Assembly (NCBI RefSeq): GCF_025561445.1
Contig: NZ_CP095096.1
Location: forward strand, 2,335,822-2,399,821
Length of the DNA stretch: 64,000 nucleotides
From: Staphylococcus sp. IVB6181
Lineage (GTDB): Bacteria; Bacillota; Bacilli; Staphylococcales; Staphylococcaceae
Direction: 5' to 3'
The position numbers were made by a program, and so were the translations under genes. Shown here in pieces: positions 35,847-45,527 of this stretch. The notes beneath the pieces were generated by a model. It saw only the letters and a list, made by a program, of their open reading frames with translations. It was not told the DNA's origin and made no database searches. Every line of letters starts with the position of its first letter. Position 1 is the first letter of the stretch.

Positions 35847-37388
35847 TCAAATTAAGCCTAACCATTTCCAGTAAGTCATACTGAATACCAAAATTAAAAT
35901 GTATCCGATAACTGTTAATGGTATACCAGATTTTAAGAAATCTTTTACTGTAAATGTTCCAGAACCATATGCCAGCATATTTTGCGGCGCACTTACAGGT
36001 AATAAGAAACCAAAGCTAATTACGAATTGTTGGATCAGCACAAAGCCGATGTTTTGATCTCCTAAATTCAAAGTTGCTGTCAGTGAGATAAAGACTGGAA
36101 TCAAAGCGGATGATAAACTTGTCGCACTCGCAAAGCCTAAATGAATCAAGATGTTAAATAACGTAATTAATGCGATGGTTGCAATCAACGGCAAATGCTG
36201 CAAGCCCATTAAACCGAATGTTTTATCACTTAACCATTGCGCACCGCCTGTATTCAACAGCACATTACCGAGTGAGATACCGATACCAAAGACGATAATT
36301 GTACCCCATGGTATACGGCCTTCTGCCTCTTTCCATGTCATTACACCGATTTTAGGTGTCAGCATCACAGCCATTGCCACTAATGTAATAGAAGCTGAGT
36401 CAATCGGATGGATGACTTTCTCTGTTGACCAAAAGAGCAGCAATAATACTGAAATAGCGATTAATCGCCATTCTCTAGGTGACACTGGACCTAGTTTATC
36501 CAATTCTTGACGAATCAATTCTTTACCGCCTTTGACTTCATCTTGTTCCGGCGGCATTACTTTCAACATAATGAAGTACAATGCAATCGACATTAAGATA
36601 GACCAAGGTGCCGCATATAAGAACCATTGTCCCCATGAAATATCATGACCGAAACTTTGGTTGATAAAGTTTACCGCAACAATGTTTTGGGCTGCTGCTG
36701 TTTTAATACCGATATTCCAAATCGAAACAGCTTGTACGGCTGTGATAATCAATAATCCAGCCAGCTTACTTTCCTTCGATGCTTTAAACGCCGCAATCAT
36801 ACCAAGTAAAATCGGTACGACTGCACCCGCACGTGCAGTTGCTGAAGGAACGAAGAAAGCAAGAATAATCGATACTAAAATAGCACCAATGACAATACGT
36901 TTGGTTTTATTTCCTACAATCGATAAAACCAGCAATGCTAAACGCTTATGCAAGTTAGTAACTTGCATCGCTGCTGCTAAGAATAACGCTGCCGCAACTA
37001 GGGCTACTGCTGAAGTAGAGAAACCGCTGAATGCAAGTTTCAACGCATTCCCTGTCCCAAATAAATCAGCACCTTGCAATGCAGCACCATTTGCTTTCGG
37101 ATTCCCTAATTTTTCTGCTAAATCCTGCACCGGACTGAATCCGAGCATTAATATCATCAAAGCTACAATCATCGTTGATGATACAGGATATGAGACCGCT
37201 TCAGTCACCCACATAATTACCGCAAATGCTAAGATTGCGAGTGAAACTTTAGCCATCACAGGAATACTGCCGCCTGTCGGAATCAGCATAATAGCGATTA
37301 ACACTACAAAACTAATGATGATCCACAGCGGTTTAACTTTCTTGTTCTTCTTGTTAGCCGTTTTATCTTGTGCTTTTGCTCCTGACAT
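35847..37388 (-). CDS. sdcS: Sodium-dependent dicarboxylate symporter, DASS family
   Basis: 513 residues, divalent anion:sodium symporter. About eleven or twelve hydrophobic segments; the phrases VPSATARAGAVVPI (substrate-binding SNT-type loop) and GFASATSLSSALIPV (the second, symmetry-related loop) are typical. The S. aureus homologue SdcS (520 residues) takes up succinate, fumarate and malate with Na+. Its neighbour, a malate dehydrogenase, is on the same strand 320 nt upstream. A cre-like site lies between them. Confidence 0.87.
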   Translation of the reverse strand: MSGAKAQDKTANKKNKKVKPLWIIISFVVLIAIMLIPTGGSIPVMAKVSLAILAFAVIMWVTEAVSYPVSSTMIVALMILMLGFSPVQDLAEKLGNPKANGAALQGADLFGTGNALKLAFSGFSTSAVALVAAALFLAAAMQVTNLHKRLALLVLSIVGNKTKRIVIGAILVSIILAFFVPSATARAGAVVPILLGMIAAFKASKESKLAGLLIITAVQAVSIWNIGIKTAAAQNIVAVNFINQSFGHDISWGQWFLYAAPWSILMSIALYFIMLKVMPPEQDEVKGGKELIRQELDKLGPVSPREWRLIAISVLLLLFWSTEKVIHPIDSASITLVAMAVMLTPKIGVMTWKEAEGRIPWGTIIVFGIGISLGNVLLNTGGAQWLSDKTFGLMGLQHLPLIATIALITLFNILIHLGFASATSLSSALIPVFISLTATLNLGDQNIGFVLIQQFVISFGFLLPVSAPQNMLAYGSGTFTVKDFLKSGIPLTVIGYILILVFSMTYWKWLGLI

Positions 37389-37563
37389 AACATTTTCCTC
37401 CCTTTAAAGTTGACCCTGCTCATCTGTCGCAGAGCAACACTTAAAATACTATTAAATAGTAAGAAAGCAGTATGCTATGATATAGGACCCATAATTGATT
37501 ACATCACGCTTTGACTTTTGATGCTTTTCTTAATATTTAATCTATTTCAATTTTATTATAACA

Positions 37564-37577
37564 AGAATGCGCTTACA
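37564..37577 (-). promoter_or_regulatory. cre-like site upstream of sdcS
   Basis: Minus-strand TGTAAGCGCATTCT fits TGNAARCGNWWWCA at 13 of 14 positions. It lies 176 nt before the sdcS start and 133 nt after the mdh stop. The 321-nt gap 37389-37709 otherwise contains only the mdh terminator and AT-rich sequence. Confidence 0.45.
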
Positions 37578-37634
37578 AAATGGTTATATCTGAAAATTTG
37601 TAGAAATTTTCACAATAAATTCACAAAATACAAA

Positions 37635-37663
37635 AGGAGACTCACTTATAAAGTCAGCCTCCT
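37635..37663 (-). terminator. Terminator after mdh
   Basis: AGGAG-ACT and AGT-CAG-CCTCCT pair around a short loop; the minus strand continues TTTTGTATTTTG. Confidence 0.65.
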
Positions 37664-37709
37664 ATTAGATTTAAATCAATACCAGTACTCTTCTTTTCAG
37701 TTAAAATTA

Positions 37710-38648
37710 TTATTTATTTTTCAATGCCTTTTTAACTTCTTCTACTGCATCCGCAGAAGCTTGAAGTTGTGCTTTTTCATCATCATTCAACGTCGTTTCA
37801 ACGACTTGTTCTACACCATTCTCACCTAAAATAGTCGGCACACCCAGACAAATATCATTAAAGCCGTATTCCCCTTCTAAATACGTAATAGACGGCAATA
37901 ATCGTTTTTCGTCTTTTAAGATGGCAGCGGCCATTTCATAAATTGCGGCAGCCGGTGCATAATACGCAGAGCCATTACCCAATAAGCCGACGATTTCAGC
38001 GCCGCCTTTTCTTGTACGATCAATAATCGCATCGATTTTCTCTTGTTCCAGCAATTCAGTTAACGGAACACCGCCGACTGTCGTCGTGCTTAACAGTGGC
38101 ACCATTGTGTCGCCATGTCCGCCTAGGACTAATCCTGTAACATCCGTTTGTGCAACATTTAATACTTCAGAAACAAATGTACGGTAACGTGCTGTATCTA
38201 ATACACCTGATTGTCCTAAGACACGATTTTTAGGGAAGCCTGATAATTTATACACAGCATACGTCATCGCATCCACTGGATTTGTGAGTACAATAATCGT
38301 ACTATCCGGTGCATAAGTTTTAATGCCGTCAGTTACTTGCGCCATAACCCCTTCGTTAATTTGAATCAAATCATCACGGCTCATGCCAGGTTTACGTGCA
38401 GCCCCTGCTGTAATAACAACAATATCTGCACCTGTAATATCTTGATAATCAGAAGTGCCTTTGATTTTACTGTTAAAGTTTAAAATCGGACCGCTTTCTG
38501 AAATATCTAATGCTTTGCCTTTAGCAGGTTTTTCATTATGCGGCTGATCCAGCAATACTACATCTGCCAAAGCTCTTTCAGCCACTATAAATGCTAAAGT
38601 TGCACCTGTATGTCCTGCACCGATAATTGCAATTTTTCTCTTACTCAT
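37710..38648 (-). CDS. mdh: NAD-dependent malate dehydrogenase
   Basis: 312 residues. NAD site [11 protein letters not shown] at 8-18 with Asp in VVLLDQP; substrate loop [14 protein letters not shown] with Arg at the malate-specifying position (lactate dehydrogenases have Gln); NPVDAMTY; catalytic His in [12 protein letters not shown]. It oxidises malate to oxaloacetate. The ATG at 38648 has GGGGGAA upstream; the frame extends to 38699. Placed beside the dicarboxylate importer sdcS, so imported malate could feed it directly (inference). Confidence 0.9.
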   Translation of the reverse strand: MSKRKIAIIGAGHTGATLAFIVAERALADVVLLDQPHNEKPAKGKALDISESGPILNFNSKIKGTSDYQDITGADIVVITAGAARKPGMSRDDLIQINEGVMAQVTDGIKTYAPDSTIIVLTNPVDAMTYAVYKLSGFPKNRVLGQSGVLDTARYRTFVSEVLNVAQTDVTGLVLGGHGDTMVPLLSTTTVGGVPLTELLEQEKIDAIIDRTRKGGAEIVGLLGNGSAYYAPAAAIYEMAAAILKDEKRLLPSITYLEGEYGFNDICLGVPTILGENGVEQVVETTLNDDEKAQLQASADAVEEVKKALKNK

Positions 38649-38783
38649 TCTATTTCCCCCTTGATATGAATGATTGCATTTTTGGTTCACTTTTATCATA
38701 GCAAAGCCGAATATAATAATAAAGAAAACGCTTAATTTTGAATTTGAATCAATTGCGCCATATGTAATCCAAGTACAAAAAAG

Positions 38784-38804
38784 CCCAGGTCAACTTTACC
38801 TGGG
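38784..38804 (-). terminator. Terminator after the 38.8-kb small membrane gene
   Basis: CCCAGGT and ACCTGGG form a perfect 7-bp stem followed by CTTTTTTG on the minus strand. Confidence 0.82.
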
Positions 38805-38813
38805 ACTTAACAT

Positions 38814-39101
38814 TTAATATCTACCAGCAAAATGTGCAGTAGCTGAAATTGTAAACATGACACCAACAAAAATTGTTAAAATCAACAATAAAATCATGGT
38901 ACGCGTATAGTGTTTGATAAACGCAGTGAAAAGCAAAACAGCGTTATAAATAAAGAATATACCGAATAACGTCAGCACCACTGTCGGCATAGAAATGATT
39001 GTCGTAAAGAAAAAGATAATAATCGCAAATATAATATAAGGAAATACAATAAAATTACGCTCAAACTGAATACGTGAACGTGATTGTTCGTCTCTTTTCA
39101 T
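38814..39101 (-). CDS. Small membrane protein, unknown
   Basis: 95 residues. A charged N terminus (KRDEQSRSRIQFER) is followed by three hydrophobic segments at about 17-36, 41-60 and 66-88. Downstream of the aldo/keto reductase by 27 nt, so in the same transcript. I do not recognise the family. Confidence 0.6.
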   Translation of the reverse strand: MKRDEQSRSRIQFERNFIVFPYIIFAIIIFFFTTIISMPTVVLTLFGIFFIYNAVLLFTAFIKHYTRTMILLLILTIFVGVMFTISATAHFAGRY

Positions 39102-39128
39102 TCTTCTTACTCCTTTAAAGTTAATCAG

Positions 39129-40037
39129 TTAAGGGATATCATGACCTAAAACTGCCGTATAAATATCAAACCATTCTTGATCGGTTAAACTAATATCTAA
39201 ACCTTTAACCGCATCATTGATACGGTCGATTCGGCTTGTGCCCATAATCGGCATAATGGTTGCCGGATGTTTCATCAGCCATGCTGTCGCAATAGAAGCT
39301 GGTGCTGTCTGATATTTTTGTGCTAAAGGTCCGATAATCGCCATGACACGTTTTGACTTTTCATCCTCAACATCCAGCAATTTTCCGCCGGCAAGCGGAC
39401 TCCACGCTGTAATTTTGACGTCATCACGATACATGTGATCAATGGTACCGTCATAAATCGATGCCGCATGATAAGGAGAAACTTCAAGTTGGTTAACCGC
39501 TATATGCAGCTTATGTGATTTAATCCCTCTATTTAATAAATCATATTGATCATTATTGAAATTTGAAACTCCGAATGATTTGATTTTACCTTCTTTTACT
39601 AAAATATCAAGGGCATCTCTGACTTCATCCGGATTCATCAGTGGTGAAGGTCTATGAATCAGCAATGTGTCCAAGTAATCTGTCTGCAGCGCTTCAAGCG
39701 AACGGTTGACAGATGCAACAATATGTTGGCGGCTTAAATCGTAACGATGCCCATCGAATTGTTCAAAACGGTCTGTCGGCAAAACAATGCCGCATTTTGA
39801 AACCAGCTCGATTTGATTACGCAATTCTGGAGATAATTTCAGCGCTTCGCCGAATAACGTTTCACACGTATAATCTCCATAGATATCCGCATGATCCATC
39901 GTTGTTACACCCATCTCCACGAGTTGATGCAAGTGGCGGTTAAGATCTTGCGGCGTCATTTTCCATTCATTTAATCGCCAAAAACCTTGAATAATTTTGG
40001 AATATTCCACATTACGGTTAATTTGAACACGTTCCAT
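39129..40037 (-). CDS. Aldo/keto reductase, YdhF-like
   Basis: 302 residues. Catalytic Asp and Tyr are in MDHADIYGDYTCE, with Lys in ELVSKCG and His in LLIHRPS. The MEHVQINRN-type start and C-terminal IMPIMGTSRIDRIND match the YdhF branch of AKRs, which reduce small carbonyls with NADPH. Substrate unknown. First gene of a two-gene unit with the small membrane protein. Confidence 0.8.
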   Translation of the reverse strand: MERVQINRNVEYSKIIQGFWRLNEWKMTPQDLNRHLHQLVEMGVTTMDHADIYGDYTCETLFGEALKLSPELRNQIELVSKCGIVLPTDRFEQFDGHRYDLSRQHIVASVNRSLEALQTDYLDTLLIHRPSPLMNPDEVRDALDILVKEGKIKSFGVSNFNNDQYDLLNRGIKSHKLHIAVNQLEVSPYHAASIYDGTIDHMYRDDVKITAWSPLAGGKLLDVEDEKSKRVMAIIGPLAQKYQTAPASIATAWLMKHPATIMPIMGTSRIDRINDAVKGLDISLTDQEWFDIYTAVLGHDIP

Positions 40038-40233
40038 TGATGTCTCTCCTCCTGATTTTTCAATTTCATTACAACCGTATACTAACCCTTGCTTAATTTG
40101 ATAATGAGGTTCACTATTAAGTAGTGGGAGTTATAGTTAGATGTAAAAATTTTACTATTGTATTCCCCTCAAAATCCTTGTACTATTAAACGTTGCATCC
40201 ATTATAGTGGCACCTTTATCTGTACGTCAATTT

Positions 40234-41172
40234 TCAGGTGAATTGCAGTGCGTCCAGCTGATTGCGCAAACGTTCTTTATCCAAATTTTCGCCGATCAGC
40301 ACAATTGTATTTTGTACTTCACCTTGAATAGGCTCGTAATCGGGCAGCCCATTGGCGAATTGGAACAGATAAGTTGTCTCAGGATCATCTCTGAATCTGA
40401 CGTAACCTTTCAAACGGTAAATATTATCTGGCAAGCGCAAAATGAATTGATAGAATATCTGTCTGTCTATCGGTGCTGTGAAGGTATATGCGATGGAACT
40501 TATACCATGATGATGCAAATGACGATGACGTACGTCTTGTCTTGCAGTATCAAGTGCTTCTAACTCATCTATATTCACACGACCGTACGACGTGAAGTAA
40601 ATCGTATCGTTAGGATTGATTTGTTTTAATGCAGTTTCAATTTTATGCTGCTCTTCTTGTCCGACTAAGTCAGTCTTGTTGACAATCAAAGCTTGGCTGA
40701 CAGCGATTTGTTCTTCCATTAAAGCTTGAGTAGATGCTGTGTAGCGCTCGCGATTTAAAAATCTCGGCGCGTCGACTAAACCTACAACAAGCGGCGGATG
40801 GACGTATTGTGCAAGAGACGGATCAAAACACGCTTCAATAAGTTGGAGCGGATGTGCGATACCTGTTGCTTCGATGATGACAAATTGTGATTGTTTTTGA
40901 TTGATTAATACTGATAATTGATTAATCAAATCTTGCTGTAAATCACAGCAAACACAACCGTTTTGCAGAGAAATTGTTTGAATTTTATCCCCTAAGATTT
41001 TACTATCAACATCAAAGTCACCAAATTCATTCATTATGACCGTAATTTTCTCATCTCTTTTTAATAATTGCTCAGTATAATATTTAAGGAAAGACGTTTT
41101 ACCGCTTCCTAGAAAACCTGTTACAATACAAATAGATAATTTAGATTTATTATTTCGTTCCAATTTTAACAC
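40234..41172 (-). CDS. CobW/ZNG1-family GTPase, putative metallochaperone
   Basis: 312 residues. P-loop GFLGSGKTSF near 19, the family's metal-binding CxCC motif in NGCVCCDLQQD near 70, the GTP-specificity motif VNKTDL near 156, and the CobW C-terminal domain (about 215-312). A His-rich linker (RHRHLHHHG) near 212 could bind zinc. COG0523 proteins deliver metals, usually Zn2+, to client enzymes. Start GTG at 41172 has only a weak SD. A perfect palindrome covers its transcription-start region. No Zur box was recognised. Confidence 0.83.
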   Translation of the reverse strand: MLKLERNNKSKLSICIVTGFLGSGKTSFLKYYTEQLLKRDEKITVIMNEFGDFDVDSKILGDKIQTISLQNGCVCCDLQQDLINQLSVLINQKQSQFVIIEATGIAHPLQLIEACFDPSLAQYVHPPLVVGLVDAPRFLNRERYTASTQALMEEQIAVSQALIVNKTDLVGQEEQHKIETALKQINPNDTIYFTSYGRVNIDELEALDTARQDVRHRHLHHHGISSIAYTFTAPIDRQIFYQFILRLPDNIYRLKGYVRFRDDPETTYLFQFANGLPDYEPIQGEVQNTIVLIGENLDKERLRNQLDALQFT

Positions 41173-41187
41173 TCATTTCTAAAGGAC

Positions 41188-41206
41188 TTAATGGTACAAC
41201 CATTAA
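41188..41206 (-). promoter_or_regulatory. Palindromic operator candidate before the CobW gene
   Basis: TTAATGGT-ACA-ACCATTAA is perfectly symmetric and sits between a likely promoter (minus-strand TTGCAT-N17-TAATAT, ending near 41215) and the start codon. It does not match the Zur or Fur consensus. Confidence 0.55.
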
Positions 41207-41413
41207 TGGACATATTATATTATGTTTCAACTTGATTTAATGCAAGATATCTTCTAAAATCAATACATGCTTTAATTTTAACATGGCTTGTGAGTTGTCG
41301 ACAAAAGACCTTGGATATTTTCTTAATTGTCACATCTCAAACTTTTACAACGAGACGGAACGATTTCCGGAACACAGAAAAATATATCGGATAGAATGTC
41401 TGGAGGAGAACTT

Positions 41414-41854
41414 ATGACTGAAAAACTTAATTTAGGCGGGCGTTTATGCTTTAGTTTGTACAATGCTCAAAGACAAGTCAATCGCTACTACTCAAATAAC
41501 GTTTTTAAGAAGTACAAATTAACGTACCCGCAGTTTTTAGTATTAACAATTTTATGGGAAGAATCACCAGTCAATGTCAAAAAAGTCGTGACTGAATTGG
41601 CACTTGATACTGGTACAGTATCTCCATTATTAAAAAGAATGGAACAAGTTGATTTAATCAAGAGAGAACGCTCTGAAGTGGATCAACGTGAAGTATTTGT
41701 TCACTTAACAGAAAAAAGCGAAGCCATTGAAGCAGACCTAGGCGGTGCTTGCAACCACTTAGGCGACATCTCAGGATTAAACAAAAAAGAAGAAAAAGAA
41801 TTGAACCGTTTACTTGATAAACTTATCGATTCTTTAACAAAAGAAAACTCATAA
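41414..41854 (+). CDS. mgrA: Global regulator MgrA, MarR family
   Basis: 146 residues. From [16 protein letters not shown] to [10 protein letters not shown] the chain is almost the same as S. aureus MgrA, including the redox cysteine in the first helix (LCFSLYN) and the winged helix ([23 protein letters not shown]). The C-terminal 40 residues diverge. The ATG at 41414 follows GGAGGAG by 5 nt; the frame opens at 41327. MgrA links oxidative signals to autolysis, capsule and efflux genes such as norA in S. aureus. Confidence 0.93.
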   Translation: MTEKLNLGGRLCFSLYNAQRQVNRYYSNNVFKKYKLTYPQFLVLTILWEESPVNVKKVVTELALDTGTVSPLLKRMEQVDLIKRERSEVDQREVFVHLTEKSEAIEADLGGACNHLGDISGLNKKEEKELNRLLDKLIDSLTKENS

Positions 41855-41917
41855 TTCTAACGCCATTAAAATTAGAGTGATAACTTGCAGTTTTTTCACT
41901 TTTAAGATAAAGCATTC

Positions 41918-41958
41918 AGGCTGAATCTTCTATTAATTAGAGGGTTCAGCCTTTTTTC
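41918..41958 (+). terminator. Terminator after mgrA
   Basis: AGGCTGAATC and GGTTCAGCCT pair around a 17-nt loop, followed by TTTTTC. The rest of 41959-42222 holds no convincing gene. Confidence 0.82.
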
Positions 41959-42222
41959 TTTCCTCTATCTTCCAACACATCAGCACGAAAAGCAAACTTA
42001 TTTTTAAATGTATTGTTTTTCATCACTCCAATTGCTATCGCACTGCTTAATATCAAACAACTTAAAAACAGTGAGGATTAAATACTTTACCATTCAAAGT
42101 ACATACATAATAGAACCACTATCTATTAAAAGCGCAAAACATGCTATGAAAGTTTTTAGCTGTTTTGCGCTTATTTCTATTCCTATTGATTATAAAGTTG
42201 TATCTCGAAATATTTGCTGGCA

Positions 42223-43890
42223 CTAATTTAATGTCACCATTTCATACAGTGCACCTTGCTGCTGCATCAAGTCAGAATAAGTACCTATTTCAATGATTCG
42301 CCCTTCCACCATGACCGCAATTCGATCAAATTGCGGTAACAATTCTAAATCATGTGTCGCTACAATCAATGTTTCGCTTTCTGAGAATAAACGATGCATG
42401 ACATTTTGACTGTTCTCCCAATCCAGTGCACGGGTCGGTTCATCAATCAGCCAAACCGGTGCTGCTTTGAGGAAGAGTCTTGCTAAACAAAGCCGCTGCA
42501 GTTCCCCGCCGGATAATCCTTTTCCGCTTAAAGTAATAACGTAGTCTAAATCTATATAATCAAGTCCTAAATCATTTAATACCTTGCGCATTTCTTTATC
42601 ATCTGCATCAGATAATAAATTATCACGTACTGTACCGTCGAATAATTGCTGATGCTGGAGCAGCACATTAAAGACTTGTGCTTTTTGCTGTTCAGTCAGA
42701 TCATACGTCGCTTGATCAGCATACTGCACACTGCCTGATGAAGTTTGATATAAACCTGCCATCACTTGCAGCAAAGTACTCTTGCCTGAACCAGAAGGAC
42801 CGACAATCGCAATTCGTTCACCAGGTTGAACGTTTAAATCAATGCCTTGCAGCACTGCATTCACTTGATGTTCGTATTTAAATGTCATGTGTTCTACTGT
42901 CAACGATGCATTAGAAGTACTATCTAAATCTACTTTATCTTTTTTGGCAGGTGCCCCTTTCAGCACACTTTCCAAATCTAATAATGCTTGATCAGTATCT
43001 GCCTTATAATATGCAACATTACTCATTGAAACAGCTTGTTCAAACAACGTCAGCAGCATTAAAACAATACTTGTCAGATAGATAACATCCAACTGTCCGT
43101 TCTGCACTTGTGTTACACCTAATGCGACACAAAAGAATAAAGCAATCATGGACACAAGATCTAATGCAAATTCATACAACGTCAGAAATCGTTGTTCTTT
43201 TCTTTGTGTTCGGCTGTAACTTTCTAAATGGTTAGTGACAGATTGGCGATACGCTGTTTGCTTATGGAATCGTTCAAGTTCTTCATATCCTTCCTTATAA
43301 TCGAAGTAACGACTTAAGAAGTCAGCTTCTTCACGTGCAGCACGTTGTTGCTGCAATTGTGCACGCTTTGCACATAACCATGGCAATATACCTAATGCAA
43401 TCAGCATACTGATTGCTAATAACACAGCATGTGCCCAAGAAAAGAAGAACAGCGTAATCATCGTCAGTGTCGCAGTTAATCCGATAACGACTGGCGGATA
43501 ATATACTCTTAAATAGATATTCTGCAGTGCTTCAACACTTGAAACCATACGCGCAATCAAATCACTCGATTTAAACTTTCGGTAAATATCAGGTACGACT
43601 TGAATCAAACCATTGAAAAATTGCGCACGTACATCTCTCAACATAGTAAAGGTTGTACGGTGTGATAAAATACGTTCAAAATAACGCATGACTGCACGTA
43701 ACATTCCGAATAACTTCACACAGACGACTAAGACAATCAAACCATAGAGCGGTACATTTTGTGCTGCTTGTGTAATCATTAAACCACTTAAAAAGAACAT
43801 ACCGATAGCTACTAAACTGCCGATAACGCCGAATAAGATGGCCAATCCTAAATCTTTATCTAATTTGAATTGAATACTGCGCCGCTTCAT
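42223..43890 (-). CDS. cydC: Thiol reductant ABC exporter subunit CydC
   Basis: 555 residues, a fused membrane and ATPase half-transporter. Six helices span about 15-300; Walker A GPSGSGKST near 365, signature LSGGELQRL near 468, Walker B VWLIDEPTRALD near 489. CydDC exports cysteine/glutathione or traffics heme, and is needed to assemble cytochrome bd. Overlaps cydD by 4 nt. The label rests on pairing and domain order; cydAB are not in the window. Confidence 0.78.
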   Translation of the reverse strand: MKRRSIQFKLDKDLGLAILFGVIGSLVAIGMFFLSGLMITQAAQNVPLYGLIVLVVCVKLFGMLRAVMRYFERILSHRTTFTMLRDVRAQFFNGLIQVVPDIYRKFKSSDLIARMVSSVEALQNIYLRVYYPPVVIGLTATLTMITLFFFSWAHAVLLAISMLIALGILPWLCAKRAQLQQQRAAREEADFLSRYFDYKEGYEELERFHKQTAYRQSVTNHLESYSRTQRKEQRFLTLYEFALDLVSMIALFFCVALGVTQVQNGQLDVIYLTSIVLMLLTLFEQAVSMSNVAYYKADTDQALLDLESVLKGAPAKKDKVDLDSTSNASLTVEHMTFKYEHQVNAVLQGIDLNVQPGERIAIVGPSGSGKSTLLQVMAGLYQTSSGSVQYADQATYDLTEQQKAQVFNVLLQHQQLFDGTVRDNLLSDADDKEMRKVLNDLGLDYIDLDYVITLSGKGLSGGELQRLCLARLFLKAAPVWLIDEPTRALDWENSQNVMHRLFSESETLIVATHDLELLPQFDRIAVMVEGRIIEIGTYSDLMQQQGALYEMVTLN

Positions 43891-45527
43891 TGTCTATCAC
43901 GTCCTTTATGCCATTGCGTCGAGATGTCATTATCATCGGCTGTAATGCGACCTTTTTCCATATAAATACGGCGTTTTGCTCGACGAATGGTACTTTCTCT
44001 ATGTGCAATCATAATCACTGTACGGTCATGAAAATAAGCTGTTAACGCTTCTTGTATCACACGCTCTGTCCATACATCCAATCCCGTTGCAGGTTCATCA
44101 AACACAACAAGATCAGGTTGGGCTAATAAGACGCGTGATAATTCAATACGCCGCATTTGACCGCCGGACAACATCTCTCCGCCTTCACCGATGAATGTGT
44201 CGATACCTTGAGGCAGCTGATTGATTTTATCCGTTAAACCTACTGCATCCAATACTTGATGTACTTGTTCATCTGACACTGCTTCAAACATCGCAACGTT
44301 ATCTTTAATAGAAGCATTAAAGATATACGGCTGCTGGCTTAACACACCCATGCGCAGCTGCTCTGATTGTATCGAGATACTGCCTGAAGTCGGCGGCAAT
44401 GCTTGTAGTATCAGTTCGGAAAGCGTGGTTTTGCCTGCCCCGCTCGGTCCTACTAAAGCAATATGTTCACCTTGATAAATATCAAAGTGTGCATCCATCA
44501 CCGCATCGCTTTTAGCACCAATGTAGCGATAATCCACATGTTCCAATCGCATCAAAGGTGCTTGCTGCTGATTGATTATATGTGTGCGTTCAGATTTAGT
44601 ATCATTACTGTTATCTAATGTTTCAAAGACCACATCTGCAGCACCTTCACTTTGTTTACCGGTATGAAACGCCTGTCCTAAATCTTTGATCGAATTGTAA
44701 AATTCAGGTGCTAAAATAATTGCAACAGCCGCTGTTTCAAAAGTGACGCTATGAAACAATACCAAACCTAAACCTGCTTCTAATGCGACAATTCCTATAC
44801 CTAATAAACTGATAAATTCAAGCATCAGTCCTGATAAGAATGCACTGCGCAATATTTTCATTGTTAAATCCCTAAAACGTGTACTTTCATTGTAGATAGC
44901 ATTTGTTGCTTGGTGCGAACGATTGAACAGCTTCAAAGTCACCAAACCTTGCGCAAGATTTAAGAAGCGTTGGCTGAATTGTGTTAAATACGTCATTTGT
45001 TCTTTAGATTCATCACGTGTCTTAAGTCCGAAAATAATATAAAAGACCGGAATAAACGGTGCAGTGACCAGCATAATCAATGCTGTATTCAAATGGATAA
45101 AGCACATCGTAATGATAATCACCAACGGTATCATAATCGCTCTGAAGACTTGAGGCAGATAATCTTGATAAAACGGTGTAATGCCATCGATACTTTCTGT
45201 CATCACACTCATTTGTTTACCAATCGGCTGAGGGATTCTGCTGTTTACCATACGCAGACGCAAATTCCGTTTCACTTTATAAGCAAGCTGCATTCCTATC
45301 CATTGATTCATCATATTTAAGACAGCACGCAGTAATAAAGCACCTAATAAGATGCTTAATAGTACACTCACAGCAATATGATGATTCTGTTTGATCAACA
45401 TCGCATCTAAAACTTTAGCAATGGTCACGTTTTGTACCACCACAATAACGGCTAAAGCTGCGCATATTATGCCCATTATTATGGGATAGTGTATATATTT
45501 CAAAGCATAGTGCATTAAATTCTTCAT
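43887..45527 (-). CDS. cydD: Thiol reductant ABC exporter subunit CydD
   Basis: 546 residues from the ATG at 45527 (AAGGGTG upstream); the frame opens at 45662, but the first 45 residues are unlike the family. Six helices (about 10-300), Walker A GPSGAGKTT near 363, signature LSGGQMRRIELS near 457, Walker B LVVFDEPATGLD. Heterodimer partner of CydC. Upstream is a terminator-like hairpin inside the likely leader. Confidence 0.78.
   Translation of the reverse strand: MKNLMHYALKYIHYPIIMGIICAALAVIVVVQNVTIAKVLDAMLIKQNHHIAVSVLLSILLGALLLRAVLNMMNQWIGMQLAYKVKRNLRLRMVNSRIPQPIGKQMSVMTESIDGITPFYQDYLPQVFRAIMIPLVIIITMCFIHLNTALIMLVTAPFIPVFYIIFGLKTRDESKEQMTYLTQFSQRFLNLAQGLVTLKLFNRSHQATNAIYNESTRFRDLTMKILRSAFLSGLMLEFISLLGIGIVALEAGLGLVLFHSVTFETAAVAIILAPEFYNSIKDLGQAFHTGKQSEGAADVVFETLDNSNDTKSERTHIINQQQAPLMRLEHVDYRYIGAKSDAVMDAHFDIYQGEHIALVGPSGAGKTTLSELILQALPPTSGSISIQSEQLRMGVLSQQPYIFNASIKDNVAMFEAVSDEQVHQVLDAVGLTDKINQLPQGIDTFIGEGGEMLSGGQMRRIELSRVLLAQPDLVVFDEPATGLDVWTERVIQEALTAYFHDRTVIMIAHRESTIRRAKRRIYMEKGRITADDNDISTQWHKGRDRQ

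Noticed and set aside
36661..37407. 248-residue plus-strand open frame opposite sdcS
   Set aside because: Antisense to a clear transporter gene, with Ala/Ile/Thr-rich shadow composition and no SD.
38705..38750. cre site in front of mdh (AGAAAACGCTTAAT)
   Set aside because: Only about 11 of 14 consensus positions fit, with mismatches in the critical end bases.
41188..41206. Zur box before the CobW gene
   Set aside because: The palindrome has the wrong half-sites and spacing for the TAATCGTAAT-type Zur consensus.
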